Source: Bacteroidota bacterium
GTDB taxonomy: Bacteria > Bacteroidota > Bacteroidia > Flavobacteriales > Weeksellaceae
Reading direction: 5' to 3'
Assembly (NCBI GenBank): GCA_023399595.1
Contig: JAEWOR010000050.1
Location: forward strand, 1-43,583
Length of the DNA stretch: 43,583 nucleotides
The number at the start of each line of letters is the position of its first letter. Position 1 is the first letter of the stretch. A program made the position numbers and the translations under genes. The notes under the pieces were generated by a model. The model was not told the DNA's origin. It saw only the letters and a list, made by a program, of their open reading frames with translations, and made no database searches. Below, piece by piece: positions 7,150 to 14,359 of the stretch.

Positions 7150-9351
7150 CTATAAACGTTTCACCTTTGAAACGCCGTTAATATCTTTAAGTTTTTTGAA
7201 TGTGTCTTCTAATTGTTTTCTATTTTTTACTTCTAGGTTTATAGTTCCCGTGAAAATTCCATCGTTTGATTCAATAGACATGCTTTTCATGTCCATCGCC
7301 ATGGAGTTACTAATAATGGCTGTAATGTCATTAATCATTCCCATTCTGTCCAAGCCTTCAATTTCTATTTTCACTCTATTTTGGAAGCTTTCTGCGTTCA
7401 CCCATTTTGCGGGAATTACTCGGTAATCGTATTGTGCACGAAGGTTAATAGCATTCGGGCAATTATCATTATGCACTTTTATACCTTCAGAAATGGTAAT
7501 AAAACCAAATATTTTATCGCCAGGGATGACGGTACAACATTTCGCATAAGAATAATTGAGTTTTTCTTCATCTTTACCAAAAATAATCATATCCAGATTC
7601 GATTCTGGCTGCTCAAATGTGCTATTTTTAGAAGGTGATTTTCTAAATCTGGAAAGGATATTATTGAAAACATTTTTACTTTCAATATATCTTCTTAAAT
7701 CGCTTGCATCTAAAGCTCCACTTTGGAATTTCAGGAACATTTCCTGAGATGTTTTCAGGTTGAAAAACTTCTGCAACTTGTTAATTTCTTCATCATTATA
7801 AGAAATTTTAGCATGTCTGAGTTTTCTTCTTAAGACGTCTTTTCCTTCATCTACCAATTGGTTTTTCTGAGAATTTAAGAAGCCTTTTATTTTAGACTTC
7901 GCCTTGGAGGTAGTTACAAACTCTAGCCAATCGGATTTTGGTTTTTGATTTTGAGACGAAAGAATATCTACCTGATCTCCATTTTGTAAAACATAGGAAA
8001 TTGGCACCAATCGACCATTAATTTTGGCTCCTAAACATTTCATTCCTAAATCCGAATGCACTGCAAAAGCAAAATCTAAGGCAGTAGCACCCGTTGGAAG
8101 AATTTTTATTTCACCTTTTGGCGTAAATACAAAAACTTCTTTGGAATATAAGTTGAGCTTAATGTTGTCTAATAATTCTGTAGCCGTTAAAGTATGCTGT
8201 TGTTCTAGGACTTCACGGATTTCTGTCACCCATTTTTCAAAGTTTCTTTCTTCCGTATTTTGTCTGTAGCCTTCTTTGTATTTGTAATGAGCGGCAACTC
8301 CTTTTTCTGCAATATCGTCCATTCTTTCGGAACGTATTTGCACTTCTATCCATTTTCTGTCAGGTCCTAAAACTGTTAAATGCAAACTTTCATAACCTGT
8401 AGATCGGGATTGTGTAATCCAATCTCGCATTCGGGAAGGATTACTGTGGTACAAATCTGTAACAATAGAGTAGATTTTCCATGCGAGGAATTTCTCATTT
8501 TTTGCATCCGATTTATAGATGATTCTTATGGCATAATTGTCATAAACTTCTTCAAAAGGAACGCCTTGTTTTTGCATTTTTCTGAAGATAGAAGAAATGG
8601 CTTTGGCTCTTCCTTTAATTTTAAAATTCAGACCTTCATCTAATAATCTTTGAGAAACTTCTTTCTTGAATTCTTCAATATAGCGTTCTCTATTTTCTTT
8701 AGCGAGTTCTAATTTTTCAGTAATTTCATTATAAACTTCTGGATTATGATATTTTAAAGAAAGATCCTCTAATTCAGATTTTATATTGTAAAGTCCAAGT
8801 CTATGAGCTAAAGGAGCGTAGATGTAAGAAGTTTCTGAAGCAATTTTTTTCTGTTTATCTGGAGCCATGCTTTCCAGAGTTCTCATATTGTGGAGTCTGT
8901 CTGCAATTTTAATGAGAATTACCCTAAAATCTTCGGATAGTGTGAGAAGGAGTTTTCTATAATTTTCCGACTGAACCGAAATATTTTGGTGGTTCATAAT
9001 GGAAATTTTGGTTAATCCATTGACAATATTGGCAATTTTTTCTCCAAATATCTTTTTGATATCAGCATAAGTATAGTCTGAATCTTCAATAACGTCGTGT
9101 AGAAGTGCACTTGCAATAGAGGTTGCGCCTAAGCCAATTTCTGTAGCCACAATTTTAGCCACAGCAATAGGGTGGTAAATATAAGGTTCACCAGATTTTC
9201 TTCGTTGATCTTTGTGTGCATCTAGAGCAATATCAAACGCTTTCCTAATTAATTTGTTGTGATCTTCATCAAGTGTTCGGTAAGTGTTGGATATTAGGTC
9301 TTTATAACGAGCTAAAATTTCTTTACTTTCTTGTTCTAAATCGTATGCCAT
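7150..9351 (-). CDS. rel: bifunctional (p)ppGpp synthetase/hydrolase, Rel/SpoT family
   Basis: A 733-residue stringent-response enzyme. Domains in order: HD hydrolase with LLHDVIED at residues 83-90 (H85, D86, ED 89-90) and RKSGEPYIYHP around 51-61; synthetase with YDNYAIRII, GYESLH and WIEVQIRS; TGS domain beginning near VFVFTPKGEIK; and a C-terminal ACT domain (KIEIEGLDRMGMINDITAII). Both catalytic halves keep their motifs, so it likely makes and degrades (p)ppGpp. ATG 9351 (MAYDLEQESKEIL) is preferred over 9402 because the longer form would run through the hairpin at 9397-9417 and adds no conserved sequence. nhaA follows 12 bases downstream. Confidence 0.95.
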   Translation of the reverse strand: MAYDLEQESKEILARYKDLISNTYRTLDEDHNKLIRKAFDIALDAHKDQRRKSGEPYIYHPIAVAKIVATEIGLGATSIASALLHDVIEDSDYTYADIKKIFGEKIANIVNGLTKISIMNHQNISVQSENYRKLLLTLSEDFRVILIKIADRLHNMRTLESMAPDKQKKIASETSYIYAPLAHRLGLYNIKSELEDLSLKYHNPEVYNEITEKLELAKENRERYIEEFKKEVSQRLLDEGLNFKIKGRAKAISSIFRKMQKQGVPFEEVYDNYAIRIIYKSDAKNEKFLAWKIYSIVTDLYHSNPSRMRDWITQSRSTGYESLHLTVLGPDRKWIEVQIRSERMDDIAEKGVAAHYKYKEGYRQNTEERNFEKWVTEIREVLEQQHTLTATELLDNIKLNLYSKEVFVFTPKGEIKILPTGATALDFAFAVHSDLGMKCLGAKINGRLVPISYVLQNGDQVDILSSQNQKPKSDWLEFVTTSKAKSKIKGFLNSQKNQLVDEGKDVLRRKLRHAKISYNDEEINKLQKFFNLKTSQEMFLKFQSGALDASDLRRYIESKNVFNNILSRFRKSPSKNSTFEQPESNLDMIIFGKDEEKLNYSYAKCCTVIPGDKIFGFITISEGIKVHNDNCPNAINLRAQYDYRVIPAKWVNAESFQNRVKIEIEGLDRMGMINDITAIISNSMAMDMKSMSIESNDGIFTGTINLEVKNRKQLEDTFKKLKDINGVSKVKRL

Positions 9352-9396
9352 CTCCTTGTGTGTTCTTGCTACGAAAATAATGTTTTTAAATGAAAA

Positions 9397-9417
9397 ATCC
9401 ACAGTTGAACTGTGGAT
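9397..9417 (-). terminator. intrinsic terminator upstream of rel
   Basis: ATCCACAGT (9397-9405) and ACTGTGGAT (9409-9417) form a perfect 9-bp stem with a 3-base loop, followed on the minus strand by TTTT. It ends the 9448-9807 transcript and separates it from rel. Confidence 0.8.
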
Positions 9418-9447
9418 AAATAAGTTATTTTTAAGTAAAAATTAAAA

Positions 9448-9807
9448 TTATTCATTCGTTTCTATTCCTTTTGTAGAATATTTTATCTTTAAGTTGGGAG
9501 CTTTTACTACTTCTGCTTTTGAATGTATGCTGATCCATTTTCGGATGTTTGAGTAAGAGCTCATTTCGTTAAGATCTGTGTTGTCTATAAGAAACGTTTT
9601 AATAGCATGATTCTTTAAAAAGATTTCGTTTGCGATTTCCGCCTGTGAGTTGTCTTTTATTGAAACGCTTGCAACAAATTCTGCAATTCCGTCATTATCA
9701 ATGAAAACAATGTAATCAGATTCATTGAAGCCTGAATTTTCTAAATCACTTTCAAGCTTCTTGTATTCGTAGGAACTATCAAATAGTCCTGTATAAATGC
9801 TTGCCAT
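9448..9807 (-). CDS. small cytoplasmic protein of unknown function
   Basis: A 119-residue soluble protein starting MASIYTGLFDSSYEYKKLE and continuing SGFNESDYIVFIDNDG. The N-terminal beta-alpha-beta layout, with a short helix and then a glycine-plus-acidic turn, resembles the general stress 17M/YflT-like fold (FDSxEEAxxAxxxLxxxGF). The similarity is only at pattern level and I do not assign the family. It has its own downstream terminator and a terminator upstream, so it is likely a single-gene unit. Confidence 0.6.
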   Translation of the reverse strand: MASIYTGLFDSSYEYKKLESDLENSGFNESDYIVFIDNDGIAEFVASVSIKDNSQAEIANEIFLKNHAIKTFLIDNTDLNEMSSYSNIRKWISIHSKAEVVKAPNLKIKYSTKGIETNE

Positions 9808-9896
9808 GAGAATGAATTTTTGTAGGGTTAAAATTAATAAATATTTTTATGAATTCATATCTGATAAGTAGCGTATTTTCACGGAAAGTTACACGG

Positions 9897-9929
9897 AAAA
9901 TCACATAAAAATACTTTTATGTGATTTTT
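9897..9929 (-). terminator. intrinsic terminator after acs
   Basis: AAAATCACATAAAA (9897-9910) pairs with TTTTATGTGATTTT (9915-9928) around ATAC. On the minus strand it lies 25 bases beyond the acs stop and closes the 9954-20718 gene block. Confidence 0.8.
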
Positions 9930-9953
9930 ATTTTATGGATAAGGGTTTCGGGG

Positions 9954-11861
9954 TTAAATTTTTTCGTTTTTTATCTCTTCTACGATTTCTGGATTAAGAA
10001 GGGTAGAGGTATCTCCAAAATTAGAGAAGTCTCCTTCGGCAATTTTTCTTAAAATTCTACGCATAATTTTACCAGATCTTGTCTTAGGAAGCGCTGAAAC
10101 AAACTGTATTTTGTCGAGTTTTGCAATTGGGCCAATGGATTCTGTAATCAACTGGTTAATTTCTTTTCTTAAATTCTCTTTATCTCTGCTTTCACCAGTT
10201 TCTTTAAGCATTACATACCCATAAAGTCCATTTCCTTTAACATCATGTGGGTAGCCTACAATAGCAGATTCCGCAACAGCAGGATGTAAATTGATGCTGT
10301 CTTCAATAGGAGCAGTTCCTAAATTGTGTCCTGAAACAATAATAACATCATCTACACGACCTGTAATTCTATAATAACCCACTTCATCTCTTAAAGCACC
10401 ATCTCCTGTAAAATATTTCCCTGGAAAGGCTGTAAAATAAGTTTCTTTATACCTTTGATGATCGCCCCAAATGGTTCTTGCAATACCTGGCCAAGGAAAA
10501 CGAATGCAAAGGTTTCCGTCTACTTGGTTTCCTGTTATTTCATTGCGTTTTTCGTCCATTAAAACGGGTTGAATTCCTGGAAGAGGAAGTGTTGCATAAG
10601 TTGGTTTAGTGGGCGTGATGAAAGGAAGTGGAGAAATAAGAATTCCACCCGTTTCTGTTTGCCACCAAGTATCTACAATAGGACATTTTTTCTTGCCCAC
10701 ATGATCGTTATACCAATGCCAAGCTTCGTCATTAATAGGTTCCCCTACAGAGCCAATAACTCTTAAACTTGATAAATCGTGTTTTTCTACCCATTCAGAA
10801 CTTTCTTTAGCTAAGGAACGAATGGCAGTTGGAGCGGTATAAAACTGAGTTACTTTATGCTTTTCTATCACTTCCCAAAAACGATCTGGTTCTGGGTAAG
10901 TGGGAACGCCCTCGAAAATAATGGTGGTTGCGCCATTTAATAAAGGTCCGTAAAGAATGTAAGAATGTCCTGTAATCCAGCCAATGTCGGCTGTACACCA
11001 ATAAATGTCGTTTTCTTTATAATCGAAAACATTTTTAAAAGTATAAGCGGTGTATACCATATAACCTGCTGTTGTATGAAGCATTCCTTTAGGTTTTCCT
11101 GTTGAACCAGAAGTGTAAAGAATAAACAAAGGATCTTCGGCGTCCATTATTTTGGTTACAAAATCTGCAGAAGCTTTTGGAAAATAATCGTCCAACCAGA
11201 AATCTCTGCCTTCTTTCATTTTAATTTCAGAATTGGTTCTTTTAATAACGAGCACTTTTTCTACAGTTTCACATTTATCCAAGGCTTCATCTACAATTCC
11301 TTTAAGGTCTATAGATTTGTTTCCACGGTAGCTTCCATCGGAGCAAACGATAAGTTTTGCAGCACAGTCATTGGTTCTTGATGCTACTGCAGAAGCGGAA
11401 AATCCTGCGAAAATAACAGAATGAACAGCTCCCATTTTTGCACAAGCCAACATGGTAATTGCCAATTCGGGAATCATGGGAAGGTAAATGCAGACTCTGT
11501 CGCCTTTTTGTACGCCCATTTCTGTAAGTATATTCGCCATTTTGCAGACTTTTTCATGCAATTCTTTATAAGAAATATATTGGGCTTTTTCGTCAGGATT
11601 GTTAGGTTCGAAAATGATGGCAGTTTTATCTCCACGTTCCGTTAAATGCCTGTCTAAACAGTTTTTGGTGATATTAAGCTTTGCATTTTTAAACCATTTA
11701 ATTTTGGCTTCCTCCATATCATATTCCACCACTTTGCTCCATCTTTGATACCAAGTGAAGTTTCTATCGGCAATTTTATCCCAGAATTTTTTAGGATTTT
11801 TTATAGACTGTTTGTATTGTTTAAAATAGTCTTCTAGATTTTCTATATGATAATTGCTCAT
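9954..11861 (-). CDS. acs: acetyl-CoA synthetase (AMP-forming)
   Basis: A 635-residue ANL-superfamily enzyme of the usual Acs length. Motifs seen are the P-loop YTSGSTGKPKG, the adenylate-binding DTWWQTETGG, the hinge region TGRVDDVI, and the C-terminal PKTRSGKIMRR with the catalytic lysine at about K598, which is the classical acetylation site. It converts acetate, ATP and CoA to acetyl-CoA in the cytoplasm. It is the last gene of the block and follows prpE after a spacer filled by period-7 repeats. By analogy with CrbSR/CbrAB-type systems, the upstream SSS-kinase could control it; that is inference. Confidence 0.95.
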   Translation of the reverse strand: MSNYHIENLEDYFKQYKQSIKNPKKFWDKIADRNFTWYQRWSKVVEYDMEEAKIKWFKNAKLNITKNCLDRHLTERGDKTAIIFEPNNPDEKAQYISYKELHEKVCKMANILTEMGVQKGDRVCIYLPMIPELAITMLACAKMGAVHSVIFAGFSASAVASRTNDCAAKLIVCSDGSYRGNKSIDLKGIVDEALDKCETVEKVLVIKRTNSEIKMKEGRDFWLDDYFPKASADFVTKIMDAEDPLFILYTSGSTGKPKGMLHTTAGYMVYTAYTFKNVFDYKENDIYWCTADIGWITGHSYILYGPLLNGATTIIFEGVPTYPEPDRFWEVIEKHKVTQFYTAPTAIRSLAKESSEWVEKHDLSSLRVIGSVGEPINDEAWHWYNDHVGKKKCPIVDTWWQTETGGILISPLPFITPTKPTYATLPLPGIQPVLMDEKRNEITGNQVDGNLCIRFPWPGIARTIWGDHQRYKETYFTAFPGKYFTGDGALRDEVGYYRITGRVDDVIIVSGHNLGTAPIEDSINLHPAVAESAIVGYPHDVKGNGLYGYVMLKETGESRDKENLRKEINQLITESIGPIAKLDKIQFVSALPKTRSGKIMRRILRKIAEGDFSNFGDTSTLLNPEIVEEIKNEKI

Positions 11862-11880
11862 TTTTTAATGTTTTTGTTTT

Positions 11881-11958
11881 GTCTAAAGTCTAAAATTTAA
11901 ATTATGAATTAATTTTGTCTAACGTCTAACGTCTAACGTCTAACGTCTAACGTCTAAC
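11881..11958. repeat. period-7 array A (prpE-acs spacer)
   Basis: Six exact GTCTAAC units occupy 11917-11958. They are preceded, after one extra T, by five heptads with drifting sequence (GTCTAAA, GTCTAAA, ATTTAAA, TTATGAA, TTAATTT) at 11881-11915. The last exact unit contains the TAG stop of prpE (11954-11956 on the minus strand). No gene or RNA signal is visible in the array. Confidence 0.9.
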
Positions 11959-13840
11959 TATTATACTGAGTATATTTTTCTTGAAGTTCATCAATAATTT
12001 TTTCATCATCAATAGTAGAAGGAATTTGGAATTCTTTTCCGTCTAAAATGGTTCTGATGAGTTTTCTTAAAATTTTTCCAGAACGTGTTTTAGGTAAGCG
12101 TTTCACCACCATTACATTCTTTAAGCTTGCTACTGCTCCAATTTTCTCACGAACTTTGTTGATGACTTGTTTCTCTAAATCTTCATCAGTTACATCACTT
12201 CCATTTTTTATCACCACGCAAGCGAAAGGAATTTGTCCTTTTAAAGTATCGTCAATTCCTACAACGGCGCATTCTGCAACATCGTGGTGCGAAGAAACTA
12301 CTTCTTCCATTTCTGAGGTGGAAAGTCGGTGTCCTGCAACATTAATAACATCATCTACACGACCTGTAATAAAGATATAACCGTCTTCATCCTGAATAGC
12401 ACCATCGCCAGAAAAATAATACCCCTCAAATTGAGACAAATAACTGTTTTCGTAGCGTGGGAAGTCTTTCCAGACACCTAAAAGCGCGCCTGGAGGAAGT
12501 GGAAGTTTAATCACTAAATAACCTTCATGGTGAGGATCTAATTCGTAACCATTTTCATCAAAAATTTTAATGTCATAACCCGGAATTGGTTTTCCTGCGG
12601 CGGCTCTTTTAATTTCATAATCATCAAAAGCGGTAAGAAGTCCCAACATGGGAGAACCGGATTCCGTTTGCCACCAATGGTCTATTGCGGGAACTCCAAT
12701 ATGCTTATTAAACCAGTCTAAAGTAGCTACATCGCATCTTTCACCAGCTAAAAATTGCTTTTTAAGTTTAGATAAATCATATTTTTTTACCAATTCACCA
12801 TTTGGATCTTCTTTTTTAATTGCTCTAATAGCTGTAGGAGCTGTAAACATAATAGAAACTCCATATTCAGAGATAATTCTCCAGAAAGTTCCTGCATCGG
12901 GGGTCATCACGGGTTTTCCTTCAAAAACAATAGTGGTGTTTCTATTGATTAATGGTGCATAAACGCTGTAGCTATGACCAACTGCCCAACCAAAATCTGA
13001 TGCTGCCCAAAAAGTTTCTCCTGAAGGGATAGCATAATGGTAATTCATTGAAAATTTCAAGGCGGTTGCATAACCTCCCGTATCTCTTACAATTCCTTTT
13101 GGTTTTCCAGTAGTTCCTGATGTATAAAGCAAATAGAGTGGGTGAGTCGATTTTACGGGAACACATTCCACAGGTTGAGATTTTTCTACCAATTCTTGAT
13201 AATCTATGGTTCCTTCAAAATATTCTTCTTTATTATCTATCAAATTTCTGTTGAAAACCACAATATTATCTACTTTATCTTGAGTCAACTCAATGGCTTT
13301 TTCCACTAAAGGCAAGTAAGGAATTCTCTTGGCTATTTCTACTCCTGCCGTAGCTGTAATAAGAACTTTTGGTTTGCAATCATCAATTCTAACCACCAAT
13401 TCTTGAGGGGCAAAACCTCCAAAAACTACATTATGAATCGCTCCAATTCTTGCACATGCCAGCATGGTGAATAAAGTTTGCGGAATCATAGGCATATAAA
13501 CCACGGCTGTATCGCCTTTTTGCAATCCTAAAGATTGTAATCCACCTGCTAATTTAGAAATCTCTTCTTTAACCTCGTTGAAAGTATATTTTTTCTTCTG
13601 ATTGGTTACTGGAGAATCATAAACTAAGGCAACTTGATCTCCAAAACCATCTTCAATATGTTTATCTACGCATAAATAACACATATTGAGTTCTCCATCT
13701 GTAAACCATTGTGGATAATTATTTTCGTCTTTACCAAGAATTTCTGTAGGGAATTTATACCATGAAATTTCTTCGGCTTGTTTTTTCCAAAAGTCCTCTT
13801 TGTTTTCAATGCTTTCTTGAAACATTTTGTCTGCTTTCAT
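11954..13840 (-). CDS. prpE: propionyl-CoA synthetase (PrpE/ACSS3-like acyl-CoA synthetase)
   Basis: A 628-residue AMP-forming acyl-CoA synthetase paralogous to the neighbouring acs. It has YTSGTTGKPKGIVRDTGGY, the P-loop variant typical of propionate ligases, IDHWWQTESG, and PKTRSGKILRK with the catalytic lysine near K589. The substrate pocket segment FWAASDFGWAVGHSY also fits the PrpE/ACSS3 branch. It would activate propionate, and perhaps acetate or acetoacetate. The coding sequence ends in a TAG lying inside heptad array A, and array B fills the spacer upstream. Substrate preference is inferred from subfamily motifs. Confidence 0.85.
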   Translation of the reverse strand: MKADKMFQESIENKEDFWKKQAEEISWYKFPTEILGKDENNYPQWFTDGELNMCYLCVDKHIEDGFGDQVALVYDSPVTNQKKKYTFNEVKEEISKLAGGLQSLGLQKGDTAVVYMPMIPQTLFTMLACARIGAIHNVVFGGFAPQELVVRIDDCKPKVLITATAGVEIAKRIPYLPLVEKAIELTQDKVDNIVVFNRNLIDNKEEYFEGTIDYQELVEKSQPVECVPVKSTHPLYLLYTSGTTGKPKGIVRDTGGYATALKFSMNYHYAIPSGETFWAASDFGWAVGHSYSVYAPLINRNTTIVFEGKPVMTPDAGTFWRIISEYGVSIMFTAPTAIRAIKKEDPNGELVKKYDLSKLKKQFLAGERCDVATLDWFNKHIGVPAIDHWWQTESGSPMLGLLTAFDDYEIKRAAAGKPIPGYDIKIFDENGYELDPHHEGYLVIKLPLPPGALLGVWKDFPRYENSYLSQFEGYYFSGDGAIQDEDGYIFITGRVDDVINVAGHRLSTSEMEEVVSSHHDVAECAVVGIDDTLKGQIPFACVVIKNGSDVTDEDLEKQVINKVREKIGAVASLKNVMVVKRLPKTRSGKILRKLIRTILDGKEFQIPSTIDDEKIIDELQEKYTQYNS

Positions 13841-13859
13841 ATCTTTTATTTTTTGCGGG

Positions 13860-13992
13860 ATTCGGGTGTTGAGTTACGGGTTACGAGATTCGAGTTAGTT
13901 TTGTTTAAAGTTTGAATTATGAATTATGAATTATGAATTATGAATTATTTTTGCTAAATCTCAAATCTCAAATCTCAAATCTCAAAACTCTA
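13860..13992. repeat. period-7 array B (receiver-prpE spacer)
   Basis: Nineteen consecutive 7-base units without phase slip. From left they read ATTCGGG, TGTTGAG, TTACGGG, TTACGAG, ATTCGAG, TTAGTTT, TGTTTAA, AGTTTGA, four ATTATGA, ATTATTT, TTGCTAA, four ATCTCAA, AACTCTA. The rightmost unit holds the TAG stop of the response regulator (13990-13992). The left part is rich in GAG-type units and the right part in CTC-type units, so the ends are partly complementary. Confidence 0.92.
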
Positions 13993-14352
13993 GTCTGTTA
14001 TTTCATTAATTTTTTCTAAAAGTTTTTTAATAGAAAAAGGTTTGGCGATGTACAAATCTATTCCTAAATCATAACCTTTTTGGATGTCTGCTTCGCTGGT
14101 TTTTGCGGATACAAAAACTACTTTTACGTCTTTAAATTTTTCGTTCTTTTTAATTTCTGCAAGTGTGGTGTAGCCATCTACATTGGGCATCATAATATCG
14201 AGAAGAATGACGTCTGGGATTTCATCTTTTAAAATCTCTAAAACTTCGGAGCCATCTCTTGCTATAAAAACTTGATATCCATTTTTCCGAAATGAATATT
14301 CTAAAGTCATTACTATTTTATGTTCGTCATCTGCAATTAAAATTTTCTTCAT
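13990..14352 (-). CDS. CheY-like single-domain response regulator
   Basis: A 120-residue receiver domain with no output domain. The acidic pocket is D8-D9, the phosphoacceptor is D52 (LLDIMMP), the switch residue is S82 (FVSAKT), and the conserved lysine is K104 (AKPF). It begins 7 bases after the histidine kinase stop and is presumably phosphorylated by it. Because it lacks a DNA-binding domain, it must act through a partner or back on the kinase. Its last codons and TAG stop fall in heptad array B. Confidence 0.93.
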   Translation of the reverse strand: MKKILIADDEHKIVMTLEYSFRKNGYQVFIARDGSEVLEILKDEIPDVILLDIMMPNVDGYTTLAEIKKNEKFKDVKVVFVSAKTSEADIQKGYDLGIDLYIAKPFSIKKLLEKINEITD

Positions 14353-14359
14353 TGTTTTG

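Noticed and set aside
9352..9402. 17-residue N-terminal extension of Rel/SpoT
   Set aside because: It would cross the terminator hairpin of the upstream gene. The conserved start MAYDLEQESKEIL is at 9351.
12048..12380. 110-residue plus-strand open frame
   Set aside because: Antisense shadow of prpE.
13860..13992. CRISPR array
   Set aside because: Units are 7 bases, contiguous and without spacers, and no cas genes are in the window.
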